Shown here piece by piece: positions 23,966 to 32,670 of a stretch of DNA of 38,136 nt. A model generated the notes under the pieces. The model had not been told where the DNA came from. It saw nothing but the letters and a program-made list of their open reading frames with translations, and searched no databases. The stretch lies in NCBI GenBank assembly GCA_003240775.1, contig QFNI01000037.1, forward strand, positions 1 to 38,136. The letters run 5' to 3'. Source of the stretch: Mesorhizobium amorphae. GTDB lineage: Bacteria; Pseudomonadota; Alphaproteobacteria; Rhizobiales; Rhizobiaceae. The first letter of the stretch is position 1, and each line of letters opens with the position of its first letter. The position numbers and the translations under genes were made by a program.

Positions 23966-25748
23966 TGTTCTCGCAGAGAGTTCTGGTATTTCTCGCCGTA
24001 TCCGCCCTGATGCTGATATCGGTGGCGATGATCAGCAATGAATTTTATCTTCGTGTGATCTTCACTGCGGCGATATACTACATCTGCGCTGCCGGGCTGA
24101 ATGTTCTGGTCGGCTATGCCGGGCTCAAGTCCTTGGGCCATGCCGGATTGTTCGCGGTGGGTGCGTACTCCGTTGCGCTTCTGACCACCTTGGGAGGCTG
24201 GAACCCATGGTTGGCGCTCATCGCCAGCGCAGCCATCGCCGGTGTTTTCGGCCTGCTTATCGCGATGCCTGCCCTGCGTGTCACCGGTCCGAGCCTCGCG
24301 ATGGTCACGATCTCTTTCGGCATAATCATCGAGAAGATCGCCACGGAATGGAACGACCCCTTCGGCGGGCAGCAGGGCATTTACGGTATTCTGCCGCTCG
24401 ACTTCATGGGCGTCCCGTTCAGCACGCGCCAATGGGCTCTTTTCACGATCATTTTGGCTCTCGCCACGCATGTGATGCTGAGTTCGCTCCTCGGCGGAAA
24501 GTTCGGCCGGGCCTTTAGCGCCATGCGTCTGTCAGAAGTGGCTGCGGAAAGCCTCGGCGTGAACTCATACCGCTACAAGCTTCTGGCCTTCGTCTTCAGC
24601 GCCGTGTTCTGCGGCATCGGCGGAGCCTTGTTTGCGCAACAGAACCAGTACTTCAACTCTGACTTCGTGACATTCAATCTCTCGATCTTCCTTCTGCTCA
24701 CGGTTCTCTTCGGGGGCAGTGGCAATGTGCTTGGGCCAGCGCTCGGTGCGATCGTTCTCACCGCCTTGGACGCGTTTCTCGCCAACTGGCCGACGTTGCA
24801 GCATTTCATCTATGGAGCCCTGCTCCTGTTCGCGCTCCTGATCATGCCGGATGGGCTTGTGGGCATGCTGCCGAAGTGGGGTGGTGCCAAGCATCGCACC
24901 AAGGCTCAGATGGCTGCCGACTGGCATGTCGGCTCCGATCGTTCCGTCGCGGCCGATCAGAAGCCGCTGCTGGAGGCGCGGAATTTGGAAAAGGCCTATG
25001 GCGGCATACGGCCTACGCGCGACATGTCCTTTGATCTCACGCGTGGCAAGATCCATGCGCTGATTGGGCCGAACGGTGCGGGAAAGACGACACTCCTGAA
25101 CATGATATCAGGCGCGGTGAGATCGGATTCCGGCTCGATCCTGCTCGAAGGCCGCGAACTGACAAACCGGAGTGCTGCCGCTGTCAGCGTGTCCGGGGTC
25201 GCGAGAACATTCCAGAACCTCCGGCTGTTCGGCGATATGTCAGTTCTCGAGAATGTTCTGATCGGCCAGCACAACCACATGAAGCACGGCGTACTTGCCT
25301 ATCTTCTGTGCCTGCCGCGCACCTCGATCGACGAGCAACGCGCCCGCTCGGAGGCGCTGGCGATCCTCGACTTCCTGGGCCTCGCCGAGAGGGCGAACGA
25401 TCGCGCAGACCTTCTGCCTTACGGTCTTCAGCGGCGCGTCGAGATCGGGCGGGCGCTCGCGACACGGCCCCAGCTGCTGCTGCTCGACGAACCTGCCGCA
25501 GGTCTCAACCCGGCGGAGTCCATGGAGCTGGCCGGCGTCGTCAGAAACATCGCGGATGCCGGGATCACCGTGCTCTTGATCGAGCATCATATGGATCTGG
25601 TGATGCAGATCTCCGACCATGTGATCGTTCTCGATTACGGCAAGAAAATCGCCGAAGGGCGGCCCGCCCAGGTGCAGGCCGACCCAGCCGTGATCGCCGC
25701 CTATCTGGGCGTCGACGAACCCGATGCACAATCTGAGTTGCGAGTGTG

Positions 25749-25749
<1 letters not shown>
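23965..25749 (+). CDS. Fused ABC permease-ATPase (LivM-LivG)
   Basis: A 594-residue fusion. Residues 1 to about 305 are a LivM-type permease with repeated hydrophobic helices, the GYAGLKSLGHAGLFAVGAY motif and the AMRLSEVAAESLGVN coupling loop. Then a linker rich in Lys/Ala leads into a LivG-type ATPase from about residue 332. Walker A is GPNGAGKTT (about 368-376), the signature-like motif is LPYGLQRRVEIGRAL, Walker B is LLLLDEPAAGL and the H-loop is EHHMD. Such LivM-LivG fusions occur in alphaproteobacteria. ATG 23965 overlaps the LivH stop, preceded by GGAGAAGG. The stop overlaps the LivF start as TGATG. Confidence 0.94.
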
Positions 25750-26459
<710 letters not shown>

Positions 26460-26461
26460 TC

Positions 26462-28105
26462 ATGCCGTCTCGATCGCCTCCCCACGAGGCGGAGGAATTC
26501 GACTATGTCGTGGTGGGTGGAGGTGCAGCGGGCTGCGTGCTCGCGGCCCGCTTGTCGGAGGATCCCGGCGTAACCGTCTGCCTTCTCGAAGCGGGCCCGG
26601 TTGATCGAAGCCCTTTCATGAAGATCCCGGCGGGCTTCATCAGGGTGTTCTCCAACCCCGCATACATATGGCCCTTTGCCTCCGAACCGACGGACATGAC
26701 TGCGGGCAGGGCCATACCCATGCAGCAGGGTCGGGTGTTGGGTGGCTCGAGTTCCATCAACGGAATGATCTATGTGCGCGGCCAGCCCGCCGACTACGAT
26801 GAATGGGCGGCACTGGGAAACCACGGCTGGGATCACGCGGGTGTGCTCCCCTATTTCCGCAAGTCCGAGACATGGCTCGGAGCAGACCCAGACGGCGTTC
26901 GGGGAAGAGAGGGTCCAGCCGTGATCTCGCCCATGGATTGGTCGCACCCGCTGAGTGACGCCTTTTTCGAAGCTGCAGAAGAGCAGGGCTATCCGGAGAA
27001 TCCCGACTACAACGGAGCCAGCCAGGAAGGTGTCGGCTATTGTCAGCGCTTCATTCATCGGGGGATGCGGATGAGCGCCACGCGCGCCTTCCTGAACCCA
27101 GCCCGCAAGCGAAGCAATCTTTCAATCCTCACACGCGCAGAAGCCAGACGGGTCCTTTTGCGGGAACGGCGGGCCTTCGGGGTGGCCTACGCACTGGGTG
27201 GCGATAGGACTTCGGAACGCATCGTGAGGGCGCGCCGCGAGGTGGTGCTCACCGCAGGTGCAATCAACACGCCCAAGCTGCTGCTGCTTTCGGGAATCGG
27301 CGATGCGACGGCATTGGCTCGTCTAGGCATAGACGTCGAGCAATCACTGCCTGGGGTCGGCCAGCGGCTTCGCGACCATTACTACGCCCGGCTCGTGGCC
27401 AGGGTGCGAGGTGTCAAATCCATCAACGAAGCATCGCGAGGGCCGGCACTTCTTGCGGAGATCGCGAAGTGGACGCTCGGCAAGCCCAGTATCCTTTCCC
27501 TCACCCCGTCCCTCATCCACATCTTCGCCCGCTCAAGACCGGAACTGAACCGACCCGACCTTCAGGGTGTCTTTGCGCCAGCGAGCTTCCAACAAGGCTC
27601 CAAACGGGTTCTCGACAGGCATCCCGGCATGACGTTCGGCTTCTGGCAGCACCAGCCGGCCAGTTCCGGTTTGGTGGCGCTGCGCAGCGCTGATCCCATC
27701 GCAGCACCTTTTGTACAGCCGAATTACCTGGAAGCGGAGAGCGACAGAGTCGCCATGGTCGCGGCATTGAAACTCGCGCGCCGCATTTTGACATCCAAGG
27801 CTTTCGAGAAGTACGCGCCAATAGAACTGCTTCCCGGCCCTGAGTGCCGGAGCGACGACGAGTTGCTGGACTTCGCCAAGCGCAACGGCAACTCATCCTG
27901 GCATCTCAACGGCACCGCGGCCATGGGGCCGGCCGAAGACCCTGCTGCGGTGGTCTCATCGCGCCTGTCGGTTCACGGCGTGGCCGGTCTCAGGGTGGCG
28001 GATGCATCGGTGATGCCCACCAGCCCGTCGGCCAACACCTACGCGCCGACCCTTATGATCGCCGAGCGGGCAGCCGACTTCATTCGATATCCTGATCGAA
28101 GCTGA
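26462..28105 (+). CDS. GMC-family FAD-dependent alcohol oxidoreductase
   Basis: A 547-residue glucose-methanol-choline oxidoreductase. The N-terminal FAD motif is YVVVGGGAAGCVLAARLSED. GMC signature 1 lies in GRVLGGSSSINGMIYVRG, and signature 2 is GAINTPKLLLLSGIG. The C-terminal catalytic pair is in SSWHLNGTAAMG and SANTYAPTLMIAERAADF. The family oxidises primary alcohols to aldehydes, and choline dehydrogenase is the best-known bacterial member. No choline-pathway neighbours are present, so it probably oxidises a hydroxyl of the imported compound and feeds the aldehyde dehydrogenase of the first operon. ATG 26462 directly follows the transporter ATPase gene. Confidence 0.94.
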   Translation: MPSRSPPHEAEEFDYVVVGGGAAGCVLAARLSEDPGVTVCLLEAGPVDRSPFMKIPAGFIRVFSNPAYIWPFASEPTDMTAGRAIPMQQGRVLGGSSSINGMIYVRGQPADYDEWAALGNHGWDHAGVLPYFRKSETWLGADPDGVRGREGPAVISPMDWSHPLSDAFFEAAEEQGYPENPDYNGASQEGVGYCQRFIHRGMRMSATRAFLNPARKRSNLSILTRAEARRVLLRERRAFGVAYALGGDRTSERIVRARREVVLTAGAINTPKLLLLSGIGDATALARLGIDVEQSLPGVGQRLRDHYYARLVARVRGVKSINEASRGPALLAEIAKWTLGKPSILSLTPSLIHIFARSRPELNRPDLQGVFAPASFQQGSKRVLDRHPGMTFGFWQHQPASSGLVALRSADPIAAPFVQPNYLEAESDRVAMVAALKLARRILTSKAFEKYAPIELLPGPECRSDDELLDFAKRNGNSSWHLNGTAAMGPAEDPAAVVSSRLSVHGVAGLRVADASVMPTSPSANTYAPTLMIAERAADFIRYPDRS

Positions 28106-28142
28106 AGCTGCGAATGCGCTACGTTTCAAAGGAACTCTGCGA

Positions 28143-29114
28143 ATGAACGCGCCTGCCAAGATCGTCATCCTAGACAGGGAAACCTTGCCCCCCGACATCC
28201 GTCTCGACCGGTTCGACTTTCCGCACCTGCTCGAATCCTACGACCGGACGGACCCCGATGAGGTCGCCGGCCGGATTCGACATGCTCAGATCGTCATCAC
28301 CAACAAGGTCAGGGTCGGCGGTGCCGACCTGCAGGCAGCTGCAGAGCTGCGGCTCGTCGCGGTCGCGGCGACCGGGACCGACGTCGTCGACCTCCGACAA
28401 TGCCAGGAGCGGTCGATCGCCGTCTGCAACATACGGAACTATGCCGTACACACTGTGCCCGAGCACACCTTCGCTTTGATCTTCGCCCTGCGGCGAAGCG
28501 TCGTCGCCTATCACAATTCCGTCGCCAGGGGCCGCTGGGAGGCTGCAGGACAGTTCTGCTATTTCGACTATCCTATTCGCGATCTCGCCGGCTCGACCCT
28601 CGGCATCATCGGCGATGGCGTGCTGGGTCAGGCCGTGGGCGAGATGGGCAAGGCGCTCGGCTTGAAGGTTCTGTACGCCGCATACAAGGAATCGAAGGGG
28701 ATGGGTCCGCTGTACACTCCCTTCGAGGATGTGCTGCGCCATTCCGACATCCTGACCATCCACTGCCCGCTGATGGAAAGCACCCGAAACCTGTTCGGAG
28801 CGGCCGAATTCGCGCTGATGGATCGGCATCCGCTCGTCATAAACACCGCCAGAGGGGGCATCGTGGAAGAGGCGGCGTTGGCGGATGCGCTCGTCTCAGG
28901 GCAGATCGGCGGGGCAGGATTCGATGTGGTCACGCAAGAGCCGATGCCACACGACCACCCCTTCACCAAGCTGATGGATCGGCCGGATTTTATCCTCACA
29001 CCGCACGTTGCCTGGGCGAGCCGGGAGGCGATACAGACCCTCGTGGATCAGCTGATCGACAACATCAACGCATTCACGCGGGGCGATCTGCGCAACGCCG
29101 TGCGCGCGGCTTGA
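28143..29114 (+). CDS. D-2-hydroxyacid dehydrogenase (NAD-dependent)
   Basis: A 323-residue dehydrogenase. The NAD-binding motif is GIIGDGVLGQAVG. The catalytic trio is Arg in NTARGGIVEE, Glu in VTQEPMPHDHP, and His in LTPHVAWAS. The substrate-domain segment VAVAATGTDVVDL and the PEHTFALIFAL block fit glycerate/hydroxypyruvate-type enzymes. It interconverts a 2-oxo acid and a D-2-hydroxy acid, so a 2-oxo acid or D-hydroxy acid probably arises in this pathway. AAAGGA precedes ATG 28143 at a good distance. It is the last gene of the second catabolic operon and borders the IS graveyard. Confidence 0.93.
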   Translation: MNAPAKIVILDRETLPPDIRLDRFDFPHLLESYDRTDPDEVAGRIRHAQIVITNKVRVGGADLQAAAELRLVAVAATGTDVVDLRQCQERSIAVCNIRNYAVHTVPEHTFALIFALRRSVVAYHNSVARGRWEAAGQFCYFDYPIRDLAGSTLGIIGDGVLGQAVGEMGKALGLKVLYAAYKESKGMGPLYTPFEDVLRHSDILTIHCPLMESTRNLFGAAEFALMDRHPLVINTARGGIVEEAALADALVSGQIGGAGFDVVTQEPMPHDHPFTKLMDRPDFILTPHVAWASREAIQTLVDQLIDNINAFTRGDLRNAVRAA

Positions 29115-29125
29115 GCGGGCCAGAA

Positions 29126-29152
29126 CAGCGGCTCCAAACGGCGCTGCGTTTT
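29126..29152 (+). terminator. Weak candidate terminator after the second catabolic operon
   Basis: CAGCG (29126-29130) and CGCTG (29142-29146) can pair with an 11-base loop, and CGTTTT follows directly. The stem is short and the T-run has only four bases. It is placed 12 bases after the dehydrogenase stop, where a terminator is expected. Confidence 0.3.
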
Positions 29153-29247
29153 GATCACTGTTTTCAGAGAGCTGAACGTGGCCAGCGCCATGAAAAGAGG
29201 TCTTCTGAGGTATGTCTGAGCGCATGGAGGGCGAAGGAATAAGTTGA

Positions 29248-29293
29248 AAGAAACAAAAGCCAGGAGATTGTCGCCAAGCTCAGGCAGATAGAC
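29248..29293 (+). pseudogene. IS3-family OrfA fragment (plus strand)
   Basis: KKQKP (29248-29262) and, after a frameshift, EIVAKLRQID (29264-29293) match the RKQKPEEIVAKLRQVD start of IS3-family OrfA proteins of rhizobial type. The rest of the OrfA helix-turn-helix is lost, and the sequence passes into an IS66-type fragment. The piece is short, but the run of matching residues is specific. Confidence 0.5.
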
Positions 29294-29321
29294 CTTCCGC
29301 TGGCGCAAGCAGTTGGCTTGC

Positions 29322-29536
29322 ACGATGCAGCCGGTGATCCTGGCGGTAGTGGTGAGCGATGGCGCCGACGCAGCCGATGCACCGACGGAGGTCCAGCCGG
29401 TCGCCGCGCTGGTCATCGCGGATTCCGTGATGCCGTCCATTGAGGTCGAGCTGGTCGGCGGCTGCGCTTCGGCCGCGATGTCGAACCCAAGACCATCTGC
29501 CGACTGATGTGTTTGCTCGAAGGGAGTACGGCATGA
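29322..29536 (+). pseudogene. IS66-family TnpA C-terminal remnant
   Basis: The frame reads LAVVVSDGADAADAPTEV and then IEVELVGGCA. After a frameshift near 29470 it continues FGRDVEPKTICRLMCLLEGSTA and stops at TGA 29534-29536. This is the typical IS66 TnpA tail: a Pro/Val-rich FxPVxV stretch, an IEVELxGG strand, then a helix ending LLEGR. The stop overlaps the start of the TnpB remnant as ATGA, exactly as in intact IS66 elements. The N-terminal DNA-binding half is missing. Confidence 0.65.
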
Positions 29537-29613
29537 TCACGGCCATGGCATGCGTGAAGGTTTGCATTGCTCTCGGCGCGACAGGCATGCGCAAGGGCAT
29601 GGACGGCTTGGCG
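29533..29613 (+). pseudogene. IS66-family TnpB N-terminal remnant
   Basis: From ATG 29533 the product reads MITAMACVKVCIALGATGMRK and then GMDGLA, matching the start of IS66 TnpB (VKVxxATGxTDMRKGMDGLA). Similarity ends at about 29613, where an IS3-type sequence on the opposite strand begins. The IS66 element was therefore cut or replaced here. No TnpC is present in the window. Confidence 0.7.
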
Positions 29614-29618
29614 CCTAA

Positions 29619-29867
29619 ACGAGGATCATCTTGTCCAGCGCCAGATCCGCAACAGTCTTCCTAGGCCGATGGTTCTCCGTCTAAAGCTTTTTGAGCCGCT
29701 TCACCTGGTCAAGCTTCAGCCTGCCATAGTCCTCGCGCCACCGGTCGTGGGTGACCTCCGTCACGCCAATCGAAGGCATCGCCTCTGCCACCAGCCTGCC
29801 TTGCGCCGTCATACATCAACCTGACGCAGCTCGGCGACAATCCTTCGGGCTTGGGTCCTCTCGCCAT
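29619..29867 (-). pseudogene. IS3-family OrfA remnant (minus strand)
   Basis: On the minus strand an AGGAGG ribosome site and ATG 29867 remain. In shifting frames the sequence reads RRIVAELRQVDV, a TGA, then LVAEAMPSIGVTEVTHDRWREDYG and RLKLDQVKRLKKL, a TAG, then TVADLALDKMIL. These match the helix-turn-helix and leucine-zipper part of IS3-family OrfA (IVAKLRQVDVL, SIGVTEVTYYRWR, DQVKRLKDLE, LDKxILKEA). Stops and frameshifts make it inactive. Confidence 0.75.
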
Positions 29868-29964
29868 TTCCGTCCTCCTTCTGGCTTCCAAAGCCAAACT
29901 CCAGGGCGGACCAATTCAATGTGGGAGGATCATGCGCACACGACAGTTTATCTCCCAGATCATA

Positions 29965-30163
29965 TCTGCCGTCCGTGAACTGGTCAGACAGGAAATCAAG
30001 GCTCAACACTAATTGGCAGACGGGTGCTTTGATCGGTCGATGTATTTCCATGGCTCGCTTGTCCACCGCGGCTGATGACGATCAGCTTCTAGTAGCAGTA
30101 AAACTCCTGGATGCGCTTGCGATTGACGGCATGGCCCCTCCACTTCAGCAAGATTTGCAGCCG
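29965..30163 (-). pseudogene. IS3-family OrfB remnant (minus strand)
   Basis: On the minus strand RLQILLKWRGHAVNRKRIQEFY is followed by a TAG. In another frame RAMEIHRPIKAPV and LSLDFLSDQFTDGR follow. These match the IS3 OrfB blocks YRRLxxLLRREGWxVNxKRVxRLY and RAPIxxPxxPNQxWSLDFVSDQxxDGR, the second carrying the first catalytic Asp of the DDE domain. It lies 5' of the OrfA remnant on the same strand, the reverse of intact IS3 order, so the two pieces derive from separate copies or a rearrangement. Confidence 0.65.
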
Positions 30164-30291
30164 TGTGTAGTCAAAGCATCAGCATTCGCCACTCAACCCG
30201 TTCAGACGAGCGCGATGTGGAGAATTATTGTAACGCATTGGACAAAATATGCGACTGAGATCAAATTACTTAGTAAAATATTAATGAAATC
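30164..30291. other. AT-rich spacer after the IS graveyard
   Basis: This stretch holds no supported gene. Its second half (about 30220-30300) is clearly more AT-rich than the surrounding DNA, with runs such as AAATTACTTAGTAAAATATTAATG. It lies at the 3' end of the thioesterase gene and may be further foreign or decayed DNA. Confidence 0.35.
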
Positions 30292-30756
30292 CTATGATTC
30301 AAGTGACGAAATCATCAAGAATTGAGCGCGAGCGTGCGCCTGCACATCGAGTGACATCTTGGCTCGTTTCTGCAAATCGAAACGCAGCGTGACAATTCGT
30401 GCTTGGGCGTGGACCTGCCCAGTCAGGGAGTTGGACATCGTGTGAAGGTAGGTGACCGAGGAATTCCCGATCTTCTCGACAGCGGAGACGATTGTCAGCG
30501 GAGTGCCGGCCGGGATTTCGTGTTTGAAGTCGATCTCCATTCGGACATCGGCCCAGCCTAGATTGGCTTCAGTGCCCGGCGCAGTCGGGTCGGCGATCCT
30601 GCTCAGGAGCTGGAAACTGGCGTCGTCGAACATCGCGGCATAGTGCCGGACGTTGAGGTGTCCCATCGCATCGCACATCCAGGGGTGGGCGACGCCCATG
30701 AATGTCACCAGGATCGGCTGTGCCGGCGCGGGATTGTTCGGCGAAACCTCAGTCAC
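30292..30756 (-). CDS. Acyl-CoA thioesterase, hotdog (4HBT) family
   Basis: A 154-residue hotdog-fold thioesterase. The catalytic region reads HPWMCDAMGHLNVRHYAAMFDDA, the 4HBT-type motif in which the Asp near DAMGHLN attacks or activates water. The rest fits the alternating strands of the fold, including ADVRMEIDFKHEIPAGTPLTI. It would hydrolyse an acyl-CoA. The start is GTG 30756, with no strong ribosome site, 45 bases after the ABC ATPase gene, so it is probably the last gene of the aminotransferase-GntR-ATPase operon. Similar single-domain thioesterases occur in carnitine and betaine catabolic clusters, but the substrate here is unknown. Confidence 0.85.
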   Translation of the reverse strand: MTEVSPNNPAPAQPILVTFMGVAHPWMCDAMGHLNVRHYAAMFDDASFQLLSRIADPTAPGTEANLGWADVRMEIDFKHEIPAGTPLTIVSAVEKIGNSSVTYLHTMSNSLTGQVHAQARIVTLRFDLQKRAKMSLDVQAHARAQFLMISSLES

Positions 30757-30801
30757 GAGACCGATCTTTTGCTCGCACCATGGGCCGCTTCGCCTGCCAC
30801 A

Positions 30802-31923
30802 TCAGGGGTCGAGCGCAAGGCAGTCCTCCACATGCCAACCGATGCGAACCGGTGTTCCGACTGCCATCTCCTGAAGCCCATGGCTGTTCGGGACCTTCAG
30901 CGCGAAATGCTGAAAATGCGGCGACGTGACGGCCATGCGGATGTGGTCGCCGACATAGACAACCGACGCCACAGTCGCAGACAGCTCGCATGGCAGGGAA
31001 TGCCCCGTGGGCAACAGCGCTGCGCGCTCCGGCCGGATCGAAAGGGAAACGGGCGCACCGGCGTCAAACCTGCGGTGGGTGGAGGCGTCGAGGGTTGCTC
31101 CGCCCGCGAGCGACACCTGCACGCGCGCATCGCCAAATGCGTGCGCGACAACGGCATCGATCCGGTTGTTCTCGCCGATGAAGCCGGCGACGAAGCTCGT
31201 CCGGGGACGCTCGTAGAGTTCTGATGGGGTGGACAGCTGCTGAATCGTGCCTGCGGAGAAGACGGCGATGCGATCAGACATGGTCAGAGCCTCCGTCTGA
31301 TCATGCGTGACATAGATGAAGGTGACGCCGAGCCTGGAGTGGATGTCCTTGATTTCGAACTGCATCTGCTCGCGCAACTGCTTGTCCAGAGCGCCCAGAG
31401 GCTCGTCCATCAGAACAAGTCCCGGCTCGAAGATGAGGGCCCTGGCCACGGCGATGCGCTGCTGCTGTCCGCCGGACAACTGGTCGGGGCGCCGGGCTCC
31501 CATGCCGGACAACCGCACCAGGTCGAGAACGCGCTCGACGCGCTCGGCGATCTCGGAGCGCGGACGCTTGCGCACCTCCAAGGGGAAGGCGAGGTTCTGC
31601 GCGACTGTCATGTGCGGAAACAGCGCGTAGTTCTGAAACACCATGCCGATGCCGCGCCGGTTCGGAGAAACCGCATCGACCCGGCGACCGTCCACGAGGA
31701 TTTCGCCCGATGTCGGGTACTCGAAGCCGGCCAGAAGCATGAGGGCTGTGGTCTTCCCCGAACCGGAAGGACCAAGAAGCGTCAGGAATTCGCCGCGGCG
31801 AACCTTAAGATCGAGGTCGCGAACCGCCGGGACGGCGCCGCCGTAACTCTTGTTGACCGAGCGAAAGACGACATGCTCCTGCGTGTCGTGGTCGGGCCGA
31901 TCGGTTCGGAGAACGGCGCTCAT
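30802..31923 (-). CDS. ABC transporter ATPase, spermidine/putrescine type (PotA-like)
   Basis: A 373-residue ATPase. Walker A is GPSGSGKTT (residues 51-59), the Q-loop is in GMVFQNYALFPHMTV, the signature is LSGGQQQRIAVARAL, Walker B is LVLMDEPLGALD and the H-loop is YVTHDQTEA. A C-terminal TOBE domain follows from about residue 270 (VSLSIRPERAALL). ATG 31923 overlaps the GntR stop codon as ATGA. The frame runs open further upstream but lies inside the GntR gene. Its matching binding protein and two permeases are on the other strand at 34124-37211, so the importer is encoded by two divergent transcripts. Confidence 0.94.
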   Translation of the reverse strand: MSAVLRTDRPDHDTQEHVVFRSVNKSYGGAVPAVRDLDLKVRRGEFLTLLGPSGSGKTTALMLLAGFEYPTSGEILVDGRRVDAVSPNRRGIGMVFQNYALFPHMTVAQNLAFPLEVRKRPRSEIAERVERVLDLVRLSGMGARRPDQLSGGQQQRIAVARALIFEPGLVLMDEPLGALDKQLREQMQFEIKDIHSRLGVTFIYVTHDQTEALTMSDRIAVFSAGTIQQLSTPSELYERPRTSFVAGFIGENNRIDAVVAHAFGDARVQVSLAGGATLDASTHRRFDAGAPVSLSIRPERAALLPTGHSLPCELSATVASVVYVGDHIRMAVTSPHFQHFALKVPNSHGLQEMAVGTPVRIGWHVEDCLALDP

Positions 31924-32666
31924 GATGATTTCAGGTCCGGCAATCTGCGCGCGGTCGCAGCGACGCGGCGGCGTGGGGTGCGTAAGGTCGAAGGCGGCGT
32001 GGCGGCTGCGCGCATCATGATGTCGGCTGCATCCGAGATGTCTGCGACGAGCGCCCGCCTGGCTCGCACCCCGTCCCCACGGCGCAGGGCATGCAGAATT
32101 TCCGCGTGATGATCGAGGCCCATGCCAAGCGTCGCGCCCTGGCGCATGATGTTCAGCCAAGGACCGGCACGCAGCCAAAGGCGCTCGATCATCGGCTGAA
32201 CCACCTGCGAGCGCGCGGACCGGTAGATCGAGAAATGGAATTCCCGGTTGAGCGCGAGGTAATTGGCCGCGTCGCCCTCCGTCGTGCAGCGCGACATCTC
32301 CGAGTTGAGCGCTTCGATGGCATCCAACTCGCCGCTGGTAATGGTGGACGCCGCCCATTCCGTGGCCGACCCCTCCATCATGCAGCGAACGCGCACGACA
32401 TCGGCGATCACGTCGATCGTCGCATCGGGCACGATGACGCCGCGATGGGGGTGGTCGAACAATGCTTCGTCGCCGACGAACTGCCGCAGGGCCTCGCGCA
32501 CCGGCATGGCACTCGTCTCGAAGCGCTCGGACAGTTCACGCACGACGAGGCGCTGGCCGGGAAGAAAGTCGCCGTTCATCAGCGCTGCTTTCAGGCCGGC
32601 ATAGACGCGGCGGTGGGTGGTGTCGCGAGCCGGTGGACCATCGCCGACGCTCTTGGATTCGTTCAT
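31920..32666 (-). CDS. GntR-family regulator with FCD domain
   Basis: A 248-residue GntR regulator of the FadR/FCD subfamily. The winged helix-turn-helix covers about residues 18-80, with LPGQRLVVRELSERFETSAMPVREALRQ as its core motif in two parts. The helical FCD effector domain (about 90-220) has metal- and ligand-binding positions such as Asn and His in LNREFHFSIY and HHAEILHALRRGD. It lies inside the operon between the aminotransferase and ATPase genes. Two near-identical palindromes in the divergent promoter at 34001-34096 are its likely operators, which would make it a local repressor of both transcripts. Confidence 0.92.
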   Translation of the reverse strand: MNESKSVGDGPPARDTTHRRVYAGLKAALMNGDFLPGQRLVVRELSERFETSAMPVREALRQFVGDEALFDHPHRGVIVPDATIDVIADVVRVRCMMEGSATEWAASTITSGELDAIEALNSEMSRCTTEGDAANYLALNREFHFSIYRSARSQVVQPMIERLWLRAGPWLNIMRQGATLGMGLDHHAEILHALRRGDGVRARRALVADISDAADIMMRAAATPPSTLRTPRRRVAATARRLPDLKSS

Positions 32667-32670
32667 CGAT

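Noticed and set aside
29921..30325. Plus-strand open frame (134 codons) in the IS graveyard
   Set aside because: The opposite strand carries recognisable IS3 OrfB remnants, and this frame has no family features.
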